Assembly (NCBI RefSeq): GCF_000186265.1
Contig: NC_014934.1
Span: forward strand, 3,348,001 to 3,412,000
Length of the DNA stretch: 64,000 nucleotides
Origin: Cellulophaga algicola DSM 14237
GTDB lineage: Bacteria > Bacteroidota > Bacteroidia > Flavobacteriales > Flavobacteriaceae
Reading direction: 5' to 3'
A program made the position numbers and the translations under genes. The notes below the pieces were generated by a model that saw nothing but the letters and a program-made list of their open reading frames with translations, had not been told where the DNA came from and ran no database searches. Shown here one piece after another: positions 1 to 8,890 of this stretch; within the stretch, counting starts at the first letter, position 1, and each line of letters opens with the position of its first letter.

Positions 1-1
1 A

Positions 2-67
2 ATAGACGGGTATCACCTAAGTTGTTTTTTTGATAAATTTCAAGAATTTTTAAATTCATATAAATAA
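2..67 (+). CDS. C-terminal end of an upstream gene (partial), possibly the KdnA-type aminotransferase
   Basis: The second frame is open from the window edge to a TAA at 65-67 and encodes about 21 residues ending in FFDKFQEFLNSYK, an amphipathic helix typical of a protein C-terminus. It stops 6 nt before the start of the KdnB-like gene, so the two are probably cotranscribed. In Shewanella kdnB is paired with kdnA, a PLP-dependent 8-amino-Kdo transaminase, which makes that the natural guess, but too little sequence is present to identify the family. Confidence 0.45.
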   Translation: MDGYHLSCFFDKFQEFLNSYK

Positions 68-73
68 TAGGTA

Positions 74-1150
74 ATGAGATATAGGAATTTTCCAATGGTA
101 CCTAGAGTAGTTTTTGGCAATGGAAGTTTTCTTCAATTAGGAGAAATTTTAATGCCAAAGCGTAAGAACTCAGAAGCACCTTTTATATTTTTTATAGACG
201 ATGTTTTTGATGGACAGCCTTTAATTACAGAAGTTCCATTACTTTTTAATGATCAAATAATATTTATTTCATCAGAAGAAGAACCAAAAACGGAACAAGT
301 TGATGCTTTAGTGGCTAAGATTAAAGAAAGTTTTCCGGTATTGCCTTCTGGTATTATTGGTATTGGTGGTGGTACGCTATTAGATTTAGCTAAAGCGGTA
401 GCTTTAATGCTTACAAATGATGGCAGTGCAGCTGCATATCAAGGTTGGGACTTAGTGAAAAAACCAGCTATTTATCATGTAGGTATACCAACCATTAGTG
501 GTACTGGTGCAGAAGTTTCCAGAACTACCGTGTTAATGGGGCCTGAAAAAAAGTTAGGAATCAATTCGGACCATACTCCGTTTGATCAAGTTCTTTTGGA
601 TCCTAAACTAACACAAGGAGTACCAAAAGAGCAGTGGTTCTTTACAGGAATGGATTGTTATATTCATTGTATAGAGTCATTAAATGGCACGTATTTAAAT
701 GCTTTCAGTCAAAGTTATGGTGAGAAAGCTTTAGAATTATGTCATGAAGTGTACCTGAAAGATATTTCTAAAGAAGATTCACGAGATAAATTAATGATGG
801 CTTCTTGGCACGGTGGTATGAGTATTGCTTATTCTCAAGTGGGTATTGCACATGCTATGAGCTATGGGTTATCTTATTTATTAGGAGTAAAGCATGGCAT
901 TGGCAACTGTTTGGTTTTTCAATATTTAGAAGAATTTTATCCAGAGGGAGTAAAAGTTTTTAAACAGATGCAAGAAAAACACCAAATTAAATTACCTACA
1001 GGTATTTGTGCACATCTTTCTGAAGAACAATTTGATATAATGATTAACGTATCTTTTGGCTTGGTCCCGCTTTGGGAAAATGCATTAGGAGATAACTGGA
1101 AAGAAATAATGACCTATGATCGCTTACTGCAATTATTTAAAAAGATATAA
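74..1150 (+). CDS. kdnB: Iron-containing alcohol dehydrogenase family protein, probably KdnB (Kdo 8-dehydrogenase)
   Basis: A 358-aa group III (iron-dependent) alcohol dehydrogenase. The NAD-binding glycine cluster GIGGGTLLDLAKA lies at residues 96-107, GTGAEVSRT at 143-151, and the metal ligands expected for the family are present: Asp194 and His198 (MDCYIHC), His260 (IAHAMS) and His274 (VKHGIGN). The N-terminus (NFPMVPRVVFGNGSF) resembles KdnB, which oxidises the 8-hydroxyl of Kdo so that KdnA can install an amino group, giving the 8-amino-Kdo found in some lipopolysaccharides. The acyltransferase that follows after 19 nt fits an outer-membrane lipid role. Family membership is firm; the substrate is inferred from resemblance and context. 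Confidence 0.75.
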   Translation: MRYRNFPMVPRVVFGNGSFLQLGEILMPKRKNSEAPFIFFIDDVFDGQPLITEVPLLFNDQIIFISSEEEPKTEQVDALVAKIKESFPVLPSGIIGIGGGTLLDLAKAVALMLTNDGSAAAYQGWDLVKKPAIYHVGIPTISGTGAEVSRTTVLMGPEKKLGINSDHTPFDQVLLDPKLTQGVPKEQWFFTGMDCYIHCIESLNGTYLNAFSQSYGEKALELCHEVYLKDISKEDSRDKLMMASWHGGMSIAYSQVGIAHAMSYGLSYLLGVKHGIGNCLVFQYLEEFYPEGVKVFKQMQEKHQIKLPTGICAHLSEEQFDIMINVSFGLVPLWENALGDNWKEIMTYDRLLQLFKKI

Positions 1151-1169
1151 CGTAAAGTAAATTTATTCT

Positions 1170-1721
1170 ATGATGCATGCTATAGCAAAATTTATTTATT
1201 TTAAACTTATGGGATGGACTCTTGTGGGCGATTTTCCTGATGTTAAAAAATGTGTTATGATTGTTGTTTCTCATACCAGTTATTCTGATTTTTTTTTGGG
1301 ACTTTTAGTGCGCAAAATCTGGCAGGAAGAAATAAATTTTATTGGTAAAAAAAGCTTGTTCATAGGACCTATTGGTTGGTACCTGAAAAAAGTAGGGGGC
1401 GCACCCATAATTCGAAATAAAAATAGCGATACCGTATCGGCTATCGTTGATATATTTAATTCAAAAGAAAAATTTAGATTGTCTTTATCTCCGGAAGGAA
1501 CGCGAGATAAAGTTACAGAATGGAAAACAGGATTCTATTTTATTGCAAAAGCAGCAAAAGTACCGGTTGTTATGGTGGCTTTTGACTATGGTAAAAAGCA
1601 AATAAAAATATCAAAAGCATATTTTACTACCGATGATCAAGAGGCTGATTTTAAGTTGTATAAGTCTTTTTTTAAAGGAGTATTAGGTAGAATTCCTAAA
1701 AAAAGTTACATCGAAGCATAA
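1170..1721 (+). CDS. PlsC-like 1-acyl-glycerol-phosphate acyltransferase family protein
   Basis: A 183-aa protein of the PlsC/LPLAT acyltransferase superfamily. Block I is HTSYSD (His35 and Asp40, the HX4D catalytic pair) and block III is SPEGTR (about residues 107-112). It is shorter than typical PlsC proteins (about 240 aa) and has one short hydrophobic N-terminal segment, so it is probably peripheral at the inner leaflet of the cytoplasmic membrane. It lies 19 nt behind the KdnB-like gene in the same direction. Two consecutive ATG codons open the frame; either could be used. It probably acylates a lysophospholipid or a lipid A-related acceptor; the acceptor cannot be read from the sequence. 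Confidence 0.8.
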   Translation: MMHAIAKFIYFKLMGWTLVGDFPDVKKCVMIVVSHTSYSDFFLGLLVRKIWQEEINFIGKKSLFIGPIGWYLKKVGGAPIIRNKNSDTVSAIVDIFNSKEKFRLSLSPEGTRDKVTEWKTGFYFIAKAAKVPVVMVAFDYGKKQIKISKAYFTTDDQEADFKLYKSFFKGVLGRIPKKSYIEA

Positions 1722-1789
1722 TTTTTTTATTTTTTTAAAACCCTCTTTATAGTTTTCTCGTAGGTATGGGAAACTATAAAAATAGAAAG

Positions 1790-2809
1790 ATGAAAAAAAA
1801 TGTTTTAAACTTTAGCCTAATTGCTGCGTTTGCTTTACTAACAGCTACTTCATGTGATAATGATGACAATGATTCAGGAGAGAATGAAATTGAAAGTTCT
1901 CAACTATATGTGTCTAATAATTCAGACGGAAATGTCACCGTTTATGATATTCTTACAGGTGAGGTTAAGACTTTAACGACTGTAGCTACTGCGGCTGAGG
2001 GGATTTATTATGATGAAGATGCTGACGAAATTATTCAGGCATCTAGATCTTCAAATCAATTGAATGTATACTCAAGTATTTCAACGTATTTAGCAAGTGC
2101 TGTAATTTCAGCATCAGTAACAAGTACTGCAGATGTAGAGAGCCCTAGAGATATTGCTGTAAAAGATAATTTTGTTGTAGTTGCAGATAATGCAGATGTA
2201 GATGGTAATCCTGATACTGCAGATGGTAGGTTGTTTGTGTATACGAAATCAAATGGAGCACTTACGCTAAGAAATATTGTAACAACAGATTTCGCTCTAT
2301 GGGGAATTGAGTTTGTTGGTGATGACTTGTATACTGTTGTAGATAAAACGAATAAACTAGCTGTTTATACTAATTTTACGGCAATGAATACGACCAACGC
2401 TGTGGTTAGTGCTTCAAAAACCATTGCTATTGAAGGTATTGTTAGAACACATGGTTTAGCTTATGATAAGGGTACAATGATTTTGACTGATGTTGCAGAT
2501 GCTACTTCAGATGCTGATGGTGCTTTTCATATTATAACAGATTTTGATTCAAAATTTGATGCTGTTGCTAGTGGTGAAACTATGGCTGTAGCTAATAATC
2601 AAGTTAGAATTTCAGGTAGTAGTACTTTTTTAGGAAACCCAGTTGCTGCTGAATATGATGCAGCTTCAGAAACTATTTTTATTGCTGAAGCAGCAAATGG
2701 TGGTGGTAAAGTATTGGCTTTTTCTAATGCAAGTGCCGGTGGAGATATTGCGCCAAGTATTAATAATACTTTAGCAAGTGCTTCATCATTATATTTTTAC
2801 GCTAACTAA
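1790..2809 (+). CDS. Putative lipoprotein with beta-propeller-like repeats
   Basis: I prefer the ATG at 1790 to the in-frame ATG at 1766 because it starts a clean lipoprotein signal: MKKNVLNF, a hydrophobic stretch, then TATSC with the acylated Cys, followed by an Asp/Asn-rich segment. The mature part has repeats resembling beta-propeller blades (for example SQLYVSNNSDGNVTVYDI), as in NHL/YVTN-type surface proteins, with no catalytic motif. It is probably exposed on the outer or inner membrane surface and its function is unknown. It sits 68 nt behind the acyltransferase and is followed by a strong hairpin terminator. Confidence 0.7.
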   Translation: MKKNVLNFSLIAAFALLTATSCDNDDNDSGENEIESSQLYVSNNSDGNVTVYDILTGEVKTLTTVATAAEGIYYDEDADEIIQASRSSNQLNVYSSISTYLASAVISASVTSTADVESPRDIAVKDNFVVVADNADVDGNPDTADGRLFVYTKSNGALTLRNIVTTDFALWGIEFVGDDLYTVVDKTNKLAVYTNFTAMNTTNAVVSASKTIAIEGIVRTHGLAYDKGTMILTDVADATSDADGAFHIITDFDSKFDAVASGETMAVANNQVRISGSSTFLGNPVAAEYDAASETIFIAEAANGGGKVLAFSNASAGGDIAPSINNTLASASSLYFYAN

Positions 2810-2863
2810 TTATTAGCGTAATAAAAATTAAGGTTAGTAGTAAGTGTTGTTTTATGTTGTAAT

Positions 2864-2898
2864 AAAAAACCTGTTGATTTGTTTCAACAGGTTTTTTT
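2864..2898. terminator. Rho-independent terminator, probably bidirectional
   Basis: A perfect 10-bp stem (AACCTGTTGA at 2868-2877, TCAACAGGTT at 2884-2893) is flanked by an A run on the left and a T run to 2898 on the right. It lies between the convergent lipoprotein gene and yebC and can serve both. Confidence 0.85.
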
Positions 2899-2922
2899 AT
2901 AAGACTAAAAATTGGACTAAGA

Positions 2923-3633
2923 CTATTCTTGCATGGTGTGATACACGTTTTGCACATCATCATCTTCTTCTAACTTTTCTAAAAGCTTCTCTACATCAGC
3001 AGCCTCTTCTTCATTAATTTCTTTGGTAACTTGAGGAATTCTTTCGAAACCTGAAGATAAAATTTCTAGTTCTCTAGTTTCTAATTCTTTTTGTATAGCA
3101 CCAAAACTTTCAAAAGGGGCGTAAATTAAAATGCCATCTTCATCAGCAAAAACCTCTTCTGCACCAAAGTCAATCATTTCTAACTCTAATTCTTCAGGGT
3201 CAATACCTTCCGCAGGAATTCTAAAGTTACAGGTATGGTCAAACATAAACTCTACGGAGCCAGAAGTACCCATGCTTCCATTACATTTATTAAAATAGCT
3301 GCGAACATTTGCAACGGTTCTTGTGTTATTATCAGTAGCTGTTTCTACTAATATAGCAATACCATGAGGCGCATATCCTTCAAAAAGAACTTCTTTAAAA
3401 TCGCCTAAACTTTTGTCACTTGCCCTTTTAATTGCGCGCTCTACATTATCCTTAGGCATATTAATTGCCTTCGCATTCTGTATAACAGCTCTTAATCGTG
3501 AATTAGTATCTGGGTCCGGGCCGCCATCTTTTACTGCCATCACAATATCTTTTCCAATACGTGTAAACGCCTTAGACATTGCGGACCATCTTTTCATTTT
3601 ACGTGCCTTTCTAAACTCAAAAGCTCTTCCCAT
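2923..3633 (-). CDS. yebC: YebC/PmpR/TACO1 family protein
   Basis: A 236-aa full-length YebC family protein. The N-terminus MGRAFEFRKARKMKRW, the run GGPDPDTNSRLRAVIQNAK and NMPKDNVERAIKRA are hallmark segments. The C-terminus is acidic (LEKLEEDDDVQN). Family members were first described as transcription regulators (PmpR), and more recent work links YebC/TACO1 to translation of proline-rich stretches on the ribosome; the sequence does not distinguish these. It is cytoplasmic. It starts 78 nt from the end of the pterin dehydratase gene and may be the distal gene of a minus-strand run. Confidence 0.93.
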   Translation of the reverse strand: MGRAFEFRKARKMKRWSAMSKAFTRIGKDIVMAVKDGGPDPDTNSRLRAVIQNAKAINMPKDNVERAIKRASDKSLGDFKEVLFEGYAPHGIAILVETATDNNTRTVANVRSYFNKCNGSMGTSGSVEFMFDHTCNFRIPAEGIDPEELELEMIDFGAEEVFADEDGILIYAPFESFGAIQKELETRELEILSSGFERIPQVTKEINEEEAADVEKLLEKLEEDDDVQNVYHTMQE

Positions 3634-3711
3634 TTCTAAATCTGATTATAATATTAGTAAGTACAAATTTAATACAATTTGCATTTTTAACAAGTGAAAG
3701 TTAAAGATAGG

Positions 3712-3999
3712 TTATTCACTATCAACAATACTTTCTATAGCTCTAGCTAATCTAAAGTCTTTTTCCGTTACACCTTCTACATCATGTGTATTTAAACGAA
3801 TATGTAAAGAGTTGTAAACATTGCTCCAATCTGGGTGATGGCCTTGCGCTTCACATTCAAAAGCAATACGGGTCATGATCGTAAAGGCTTCTTTAAAATT
3901 TTCAAATTGAAAAGAGGTCTCAATGGCACCATCAATATATTCCCAACCATCTAATTGTTCTAAAATTCGTTCTATTTCTAATATACTTAATGCTTCCAT
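3712..3999 (-). CDS. phhB: 4a-hydroxytetrahydrobiopterin dehydratase (PCD/DCoH)
   Basis: A 95-aa single-domain pterin-4a-carbinolamine dehydratase. The signature GHHPDWSNVYNSLHIRLNTHD contains the catalytic histidines and the DW pair, followed by GVTEKDFRLARAIE as in the family. It dehydrates 4a-hydroxytetrahydrobiopterin to recycle the cofactor of aromatic amino acid hydroxylases. No hydroxylase is present in this window, so its partner lies elsewhere. It is cytoplasmic and lies 26 nt downstream of the SDR-like gene in the same direction. Confidence 0.93.
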   Translation of the reverse strand: MEALSILEIERILEQLDGWEYIDGAIETSFQFENFKEAFTIMTRIAFECEAQGHHPDWSNVYNSLHIRLNTHDVEGVTEKDFRLARAIESIVDSE

Positions 4000-4025
4000 A
4001 ATTATTTTTTTGTGTGTTTGTATGT

Positions 4026-4847
4026 TTAGCCTATGACATGATCATTAATGATTTCTTCGTAAGTAGTTTGATAATTTTTAGGGAGTTTATTTTCTTTTGG
4101 TAAAACGGCTAAATAACGCTCTTCATTTGTTGTATATACATGTTTAAATAAAGGAGTGAAATTGCCAACCCGTTTTAAAATTTCTTGAATAAACTCATCA
4201 TGGTGTACCAAGTCATTACTTCCTAAATGATAAATTCCACTTTTGTTTTTGCTTACTAAATAATGTATTTGTTGTGTTAGTTTCAAATCATGGGTAACAT
4301 TTAAAACTAGATTAGGAAATACTTCTACAGGTTCGTTATTTAAAATATTAGCTTTCATTTCTTTTATTCTAGGAGAACCGTTTCCAAAAACCATGGGTAC
4401 TCTTAAAATAGCCATTTTTTCTTTAGGAATACGAAGCAACATATTTTCAATTTTTATCTTTAACCGTCCATAGATACTCTCGGATAAAGTCTTATCATAT
4501 TCATAGGAAGGGTATTTGCTGTAAGAGTCAAATACATTTGCAGAGGATATAAAATACAGCTTACAATTGCTTTGCATTACATATTCTACTAAGTGCTCAT
4601 GGGCAATAATTTGCGCCGTAAAACTGCCACGTAAAGCAGAAATTATAATATCTGGCTGTACCAAATCTAAAATTTCATGAATATCGTCTTCTTCTAAATT
4701 ATAGCTGTAGAACTGTTTATTTTTATCAAAACCTTTACGCGCAGTAAAATAGGTGCCATACGTATTAAAGTAGTTGCATAACTCTTTATAAATAGCATTA
4801 CCTATAAAGCCACTGGCTCCAAGAATAAGAATTTTCTTTTTATCCAC
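4026..4847 (-). CDS. RmlD-like NAD(P)-dependent sugar epimerase/reductase family protein
   Basis: A 273-aa extended short-chain dehydrogenase. The Rossmann motif GASGFIGNAIYKEL is at the N-terminus, a Ser-containing SSANVF segment lies mid-protein, and YEYDK provides the YxxxK catalytic pair. The overall layout resembles dTDP-4-dehydrorhamnose reductase (RmlD), but no nucleotide-sugar operon surrounds it, so the substrate is unknown. It is separated by only 3 nt from glsA upstream and probably belongs to the gcvT-glsA transcript. Confidence 0.75.
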   Translation of the reverse strand: MDKKKILILGASGFIGNAIYKELCNYFNTYGTYFTARKGFDKNKQFYSYNLEEDDIHEILDLVQPDIIISALRGSFTAQIIAHEHLVEYVMQSNCKLYFISSANVFDSYSKYPSYEYDKTLSESIYGRLKIKIENMLLRIPKEKMAILRVPMVFGNGSPRIKEMKANILNNEPVEVFPNLVLNVTHDLKLTQQIHYLVSKNKSGIYHLGSNDLVHHDEFIQEILKRVGNFTPLFKHVYTTNEERYLAVLPKENKLPKNYQTTYEEIINDHVIG

Positions 4848-4850
4848 CTT

Positions 4851-5765
4851 TTAAAAAATTGACTGCTTTGTAGCAGTAGTTAGCATTTCTAATGCTAACA
4901 TGCCTAATTTAGAGTTTCCTTTTTTATTTAGTCCTGGAGACCATGTAGCTACACAATAATTATTGGGCAAAAGCGCTACAATTCCTCCGCCTACACCACT
5001 TTTACCAGGTAGACCTACTTCAAAAGCAAATTCTCCGGCTTCATCATAAAAGCCGCATGTTAGCATTAATGCATTAATTCGTTTTACTTGGCTGGTGGTT
5101 AAATAAGTGTTGTTTTGCAAACATTTTCCGCGATTCATAAATACGAAAAATAGCTTGGTAAGCTGCTTGCAGTTTAGCGCTAAAGAACATTGGTGAAAAT
5201 AAAAATCAAGCACAGTATCTACATCGTTATGTAAATTTCCGTAAGATTTTAAGAGATTGGCGGCCGCATAATTTCTAAATCCTGTTTCCTTTTCAGAGGC
5301 AGCAACATCAGCATCAAAATTAATGCTTTTATCTCCTGATATATCTTGAATATATGTTAAAAAGTCCTCTTTAGGATTTTTTAGTTTAGATACGAGTATA
5401 TCTGCAACAACAATAGCCCCTGCATTTATTAAGGGATTTCTTGGGATACCGTTTTCTTGTTCTAGTAATGATAAATGATTAAAAGGGTCTCCCGATGGCT
5501 CTACATCAACACGAGTCCAAAGCTCTTCTCCGATAAGGCCAATTGCCTGACTAAGGGATAATACTTTAGAAATACTTTGGATAGAAAAAGCTTCTTCAGA
5601 ATCGCCCACAGAAAATTCATTTCGGTTAGCATCTATAATATGCATGCCAAATTTATGAGGATCTATTTTGGAGAGCTCAGGAATATACCTAGCTACTTGC
5701 CCTCGCTCAGAAACTTTATTAATTTCAAGTTGTATGTTGTGAAGTATATCGGGGTAGTTAATCAT
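4851..5765 (-). CDS. glsA: Glutaminase A
   Basis: A 304-aa glutaminase of the serine-dependent beta-lactamase-like family, which hydrolyses glutamine to glutamate and ammonia. The active-site segment SIQSISKVLSLSQA (S-x-x-K) is near residue 65, and EPSGDPFNHLS, NPLINAGAI and GKSGVGGGIVALLP are family signatures. Length is as expected. Its ATG overlaps the gcvT stop by one base (TAATG), so translation is likely coupled. It is a cytoplasmic enzyme. Confidence 0.95.
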   Translation of the reverse strand: MINYPDILHNIQLEINKVSERGQVARYIPELSKIDPHKFGMHIIDANRNEFSVGDSEEAFSIQSISKVLSLSQAIGLIGEELWTRVDVEPSGDPFNHLSLLEQENGIPRNPLINAGAIVVADILVSKLKNPKEDFLTYIQDISGDKSINFDADVAASEKETGFRNYAAANLLKSYGNLHNDVDTVLDFYFHQCSLALNCKQLTKLFFVFMNRGKCLQNNTYLTTSQVKRINALMLTCGFYDEAGEFAFEVGLPGKSGVGGGIVALLPNNYCVATWSPGLNKKGNSKLGMLALEMLTTATKQSIF

Positions 5766-6850
5766 TAATTTTTATAAAAGGGTAATTTAACTATGGTTGC
5801 AGGAATTGCTTTTTTGCGAATTTGGATATAAATTTTTTCGCCTACAGCGCTTACGGCTTTAGGTACATAACCTAACCCAATACCCTTATTCATAGAAGGA
5901 GACATGGTGCCAGAGGTTACAATACCAATTTTTTCACCATTTGCATTTACTATCTCATAATCATGACGCGGAATGCCTCTTTCGTCTAACTCAAAAGCAA
6001 TAAGTTTTCTAGCAGAACCTTCTGCTTTTTCTTTAGCTAAGTTCTCGCTATTTACAAAGTCTTTTGTGAATTTAGTTACCCAACCTAAGCCTGCTTCAAT
6101 TGGCGATGTGGTATCATTAATATCATTACCATACAAACAATAGCCCATTTCTAAACGCAAGGTATCTCTAGCGGCTAATCCAATAGGTTTAATCCCGAAA
6201 TCTTTTCCAGCCTCAAATACTTTAGTCCAAATTTGTGCTACTTCTGTATTTTTACAATAGATTTCAAAACCTCCAGAACCCGTATACCCTGTTGCTGATA
6301 TAATCACATTGTCTATACCTGCAAACGGTGCTACTTCAAAAGTGTAAAATTTAATAGCAGATAAATCTACTGAAGTAAGAGATTGCATGGCTTCAACGGC
6401 TTTTGGCCCTTGAATAGCCAATAGGGAATAGTCTTCAGATAAGTTACGCATATCTGCATTAATATCCTTATTGTATTTTGAGATATGGTTCCAGTCTTTT
6501 TCAATATTAGAAGCATTTACTACCAATAGGTATTGCTCCTCTTTTATTTGATAAATAATTAAATCATCAACGATACCGCCAGTTTCATTTGGCATACAAC
6601 TGTATTGCGCTTTGCCAACAGCTAGCTTGGAGGCATCATTAGAACTTACTTTTTGAATTAATGAAATGGCATTTGGTCCACTGATTAAAAACTCGCCCAT
6701 ATGAGACACATCAAAAACACCAACACCTGTTCTTACCGTTTCATGTTCAATAGTTACGCCTTCATAAGATACAGGCATATTATAGCCTGCAAAAGGTACA
6801 AGTTTAGCGCCTAGTTCTTTGTGTATTTCTGTTAATGCGGTGTTTTTCAT
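5765..6850 (-). CDS. gcvT: Glycine cleavage system T protein (aminomethyltransferase)
   Basis: A 361-aa full-length T protein. It transfers the aminomethyl carbon from lipoylated H protein to tetrahydrofolate, releasing ammonia. Visible signatures are PVSYEGVTIEHETVRTGVGVFDVSHMGE at the N-terminus, ATGYTGSGGFEIY mid-protein and GLAARDTLRLE (the conserved Asp region). It is the first gene of the gcvT-glsA-SDR-PCD run. A TAnnTTTG match (TAATTTTG) lies about 21 nt upstream of the start. No glycine riboswitch was recognised in the short leader. Confidence 0.95.
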   Translation of the reverse strand: MKNTALTEIHKELGAKLVPFAGYNMPVSYEGVTIEHETVRTGVGVFDVSHMGEFLISGPNAISLIQKVSSNDASKLAVGKAQYSCMPNETGGIVDDLIIYQIKEEQYLLVVNASNIEKDWNHISKYNKDINADMRNLSEDYSLLAIQGPKAVEAMQSLTSVDLSAIKFYTFEVAPFAGIDNVIISATGYTGSGGFEIYCKNTEVAQIWTKVFEAGKDFGIKPIGLAARDTLRLEMGYCLYGNDINDTTSPIEAGLGWVTKFTKDFVNSENLAKEKAEGSARKLIAFELDERGIPRHDYEIVNANGEKIGIVTSGTMSPSMNKGIGLGYVPKAVSAVGEKIYIQIRKKAIPATIVKLPFYKN

Positions 6851-6870
6851 TTTTAAATTATTTAGTCGTT

Positions 6871-6878
6871 CAAAATTA
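6871..6878 (-). promoter_or_regulatory. Candidate -7 box of gcvT
   Basis: Read on the minus strand the bases are TAATTTTG, an exact match to the Bacteroidota -7 consensus TAnnTTTG, 21 nt before the gcvT ATG. No clear -33 TTTG is seen at the usual distance. An inverted repeat (TTCCCTT at 6899-6905 and AAGGGAA at 6911-6917) lies just upstream and could be an operator. Confidence 0.4.
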
Positions 6879-7038
6879 TTGAAAATATGTTAGAAATGTT
6901 CCCTTATTCAAAGGGAATATTTACTTAAGACGTCGACTTTATTAAATGAGTAATTATCAATTAGATAAAATAATCGGACAAAAAGCGTCATTTCATCGAT
7001 TAAATGACAATTTATTTGGAATTATAGTTTTTCATCTC

Positions 7039-7068
7039 TATAATTGGTCAACCAAATTGGTAATCCAA
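7039..7068 (+). promoter_or_regulatory. Tandem UxuR/GntR-like operator with overlapping promoter, upstream of the large PL7 gene
   Basis: Two palindromes stand 13 bp apart: TTGGTCAACCAA (7044-7055, perfect) and TTGGTAATCCAA (7057-7068, imperfect). The form TTGGT-N2-ACCAA matches the operator of hexuronate regulators UxuR/ExuR (GntR family, FadR subgroup). A promoter-like pair, TTTG at 7015-7018 and TATAATTG at 7039-7046, overlaps the first palindrome, as expected for repression. The same pair in opposite orientation precedes the second PL7 gene. Confidence 0.65.
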
Positions 7069-7116
7069 ATTGAATTACCAATTAAATCACCAATTGAAAC
7101 ACTCAACTTAAGTATT

Positions 7117-8850
7117 ATGAAAAACACACAAAAATTGATGAAGTCAAAAACAGTTTTAAGACTTCTAACAGTGCCAATTTTAGCCTTGGCTTTTAATTGC
7201 GCTGAAAACGATCTTTCCGATGAAAATTTATTAGTGTCACCTAATGTAACTATTTCATCGACTAACGCGCAGACCATTCAGGCAGAAAACTTTGATGGTA
7301 TGAAGGGAATCAAAACCGAATCAACTTCAGATAGTGGAGGAGGTAGTAATGTTGGATGGATAGACTCAGGAGATTATCTAGAATATGCACTTACGGTACC
7401 AGCTTCAGGAAGCTATAAATTTGAATTTAGAGTTGCTTCTAAGTCAAATGCGTCTAAATTTGATTTTTACCAAGGCAATACAAAATTATCTAATGTAAAT
7501 AAAACAGCTACAGGTGGATACCAAACTTGGATTACTACTTCTAAAACAGTGAATTTATCTGCAGGGACAAGTACATTAAAATTACTTGCCACAGGTGGCG
7601 GATGGAACATTAACTGGATTAAAATTACGCCAGTAAGTGTAAGTCAAGCTACCGAAAGTGATAATCTTGCTCTTGGTAAAACAGCAGAGCAATCTTCTAA
7701 CTATTCTTCTAACTCAGGTCTTGCTGGTTTAGCAATTGATGGTAATACCTCAGGGGTATGGAATCAAGGAAGTGTAACACACACCTCAAACTCAGCTTCA
7801 CCTTGGTGGCAAGTTCGTTTAGGTAATGATTATACAATAGGCGATATTGTAATTTGGAATAGAACAGATTGTTGTTCTTCACGATTAAGTAATTTTGATG
7901 TTTTTGTATATAATGATGCGGGGACAGAAGTTTATAAAAAAACAATTACAAGTACCCCAAGTCCTTCAACAATTGTGAGTACTGGTGGCGTAACAGGATC
8001 TAGAGTGCGTATTAAATTAAAAGGCACAAATGCATTGTCATTAGCAGAAGTTCAAGTATTTAGTGGTGAAAGTGATGGAGGCGGTGGTACAACAAACCCA
8101 CCAACAGGTAATGCTTCTATTCCTTCAGATTTAATGAGCAACTGTAACCAGTGGAAAATCACGTATCCTGACGGAGAAGAAGATAAAACGCTTTGTGGTG
8201 AAGATAACAACGAATATTTCTTTGTAAATAGTGCAAAGAATGGGATGGTTTTTAGAGCTCCAATTCGTAGTAATAACGGAACTACTCCTAATTCTGATTA
8301 TGTAAGATCTGAACTTAGAGAAAGAACGGAAGATGGTAAATCTGATATCTACTGGACTACAGATGGTACGCACGTAGTGTATGTAAAACAAGCAATCACA
8401 CATTTGCCTATCGAGAAAAATCATTTGGTAGCTACTCAAATCCATGGTGATAAAGCTGCAGGTATTGATGATGCAATGGTTTTACGTTTAGAAGGTTCTA
8501 AATTATTTTTAAGTTTTAACGGTAATAAACTTAGAAGTGATGTAACGGTAAAATCTAACTATAGTTTAGGTACCGTTCATGAAGTAATTTTTGAAGTTAA
8601 AAACGGTAAACATTATTGCTATTACAGTGAAAATGGAGATTTAAGAAGTAAATATCTTAATGGTACAGCTTCCTCATATTTAGTTAAAGATGGTAGTAAT
8701 AGTGTATTGATGGATATTGATTATGATCAATCATATTTCAAGATTGGAAATTACACACAAAGTAATGCCGAGGAAGAAGGTAGTTCTACTGGAAACTCTA
8801 ACAATTATGGTGAGGTAGTGGTTTATGACTTTTTCGTAGATCATGATTAA
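7117..8850 (+). CDS. Modular alginate lyase lipoprotein: CBM6-like, F5/8-type (fucolectin-like) and PL7 domains
   Basis: A 577-aa secreted lipoprotein. I chose the ATG at 7117 over the upstream in-frame ATG at 6946 because the signal peptide begins here (hydrophobic stretch ending LAFNC) and the operator-like palindromes lie before it. Domains in order: a CBM6-like beta-sandwich (about residues 45-155, AENFDG start); an F5/8 type C domain with the NRTDCCSSRLSNF signature of fucolectin-like modules (about 165-300); a Gly/Thr/Pro linker; and a PL7 (alginate lyase 2) domain to the end. PL7 motifs are all present: RSELRE, QIH and YFKIGNYTQ. It cleaves alginate by beta-elimination at the cell surface; in PL7 the QIH form is associated with activity on G-containing blocks. 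A terminator follows. Confidence 0.9.
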   Translation: MKNTQKLMKSKTVLRLLTVPILALAFNCAENDLSDENLLVSPNVTISSTNAQTIQAENFDGMKGIKTESTSDSGGGSNVGWIDSGDYLEYALTVPASGSYKFEFRVASKSNASKFDFYQGNTKLSNVNKTATGGYQTWITTSKTVNLSAGTSTLKLLATGGGWNINWIKITPVSVSQATESDNLALGKTAEQSSNYSSNSGLAGLAIDGNTSGVWNQGSVTHTSNSASPWWQVRLGNDYTIGDIVIWNRTDCCSSRLSNFDVFVYNDAGTEVYKKTITSTPSPSTIVSTGGVTGSRVRIKLKGTNALSLAEVQVFSGESDGGGGTTNPPTGNASIPSDLMSNCNQWKITYPDGEEDKTLCGEDNNEYFFVNSAKNGMVFRAPIRSNNGTTPNSDYVRSELRERTEDGKSDIYWTTDGTHVVYVKQAITHLPIEKNHLVATQIHGDKAAGIDDAMVLRLEGSKLFLSFNGNKLRSDVTVKSNYSLGTVHEVIFEVKNGKHYCYYSENGDLRSKYLNGTASSYLVKDGSNSVLMDIDYDQSYFKIGNYTQSNAEEEGSSTGNSNNYGEVVVYDFFVDHD

Positions 8851-8890
8851 ATAACAGTTTTTAAATTTATTGAGTTAGTTAGTCAACATT

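Noticed and set aside
6899-6917. TTCCCTT/AAGGGAA inverted repeat between gcvT and the PL7 gene as a terminator
   Set aside because: No T run and the flanking genes are divergent; noted only as a possible operator.
6946-7116. Upstream in-frame start of the modular PL7 gene
   Set aside because: It would bury the operator in the coding region and put 57 non-signal residues before a clear lipoprotein signal peptide.
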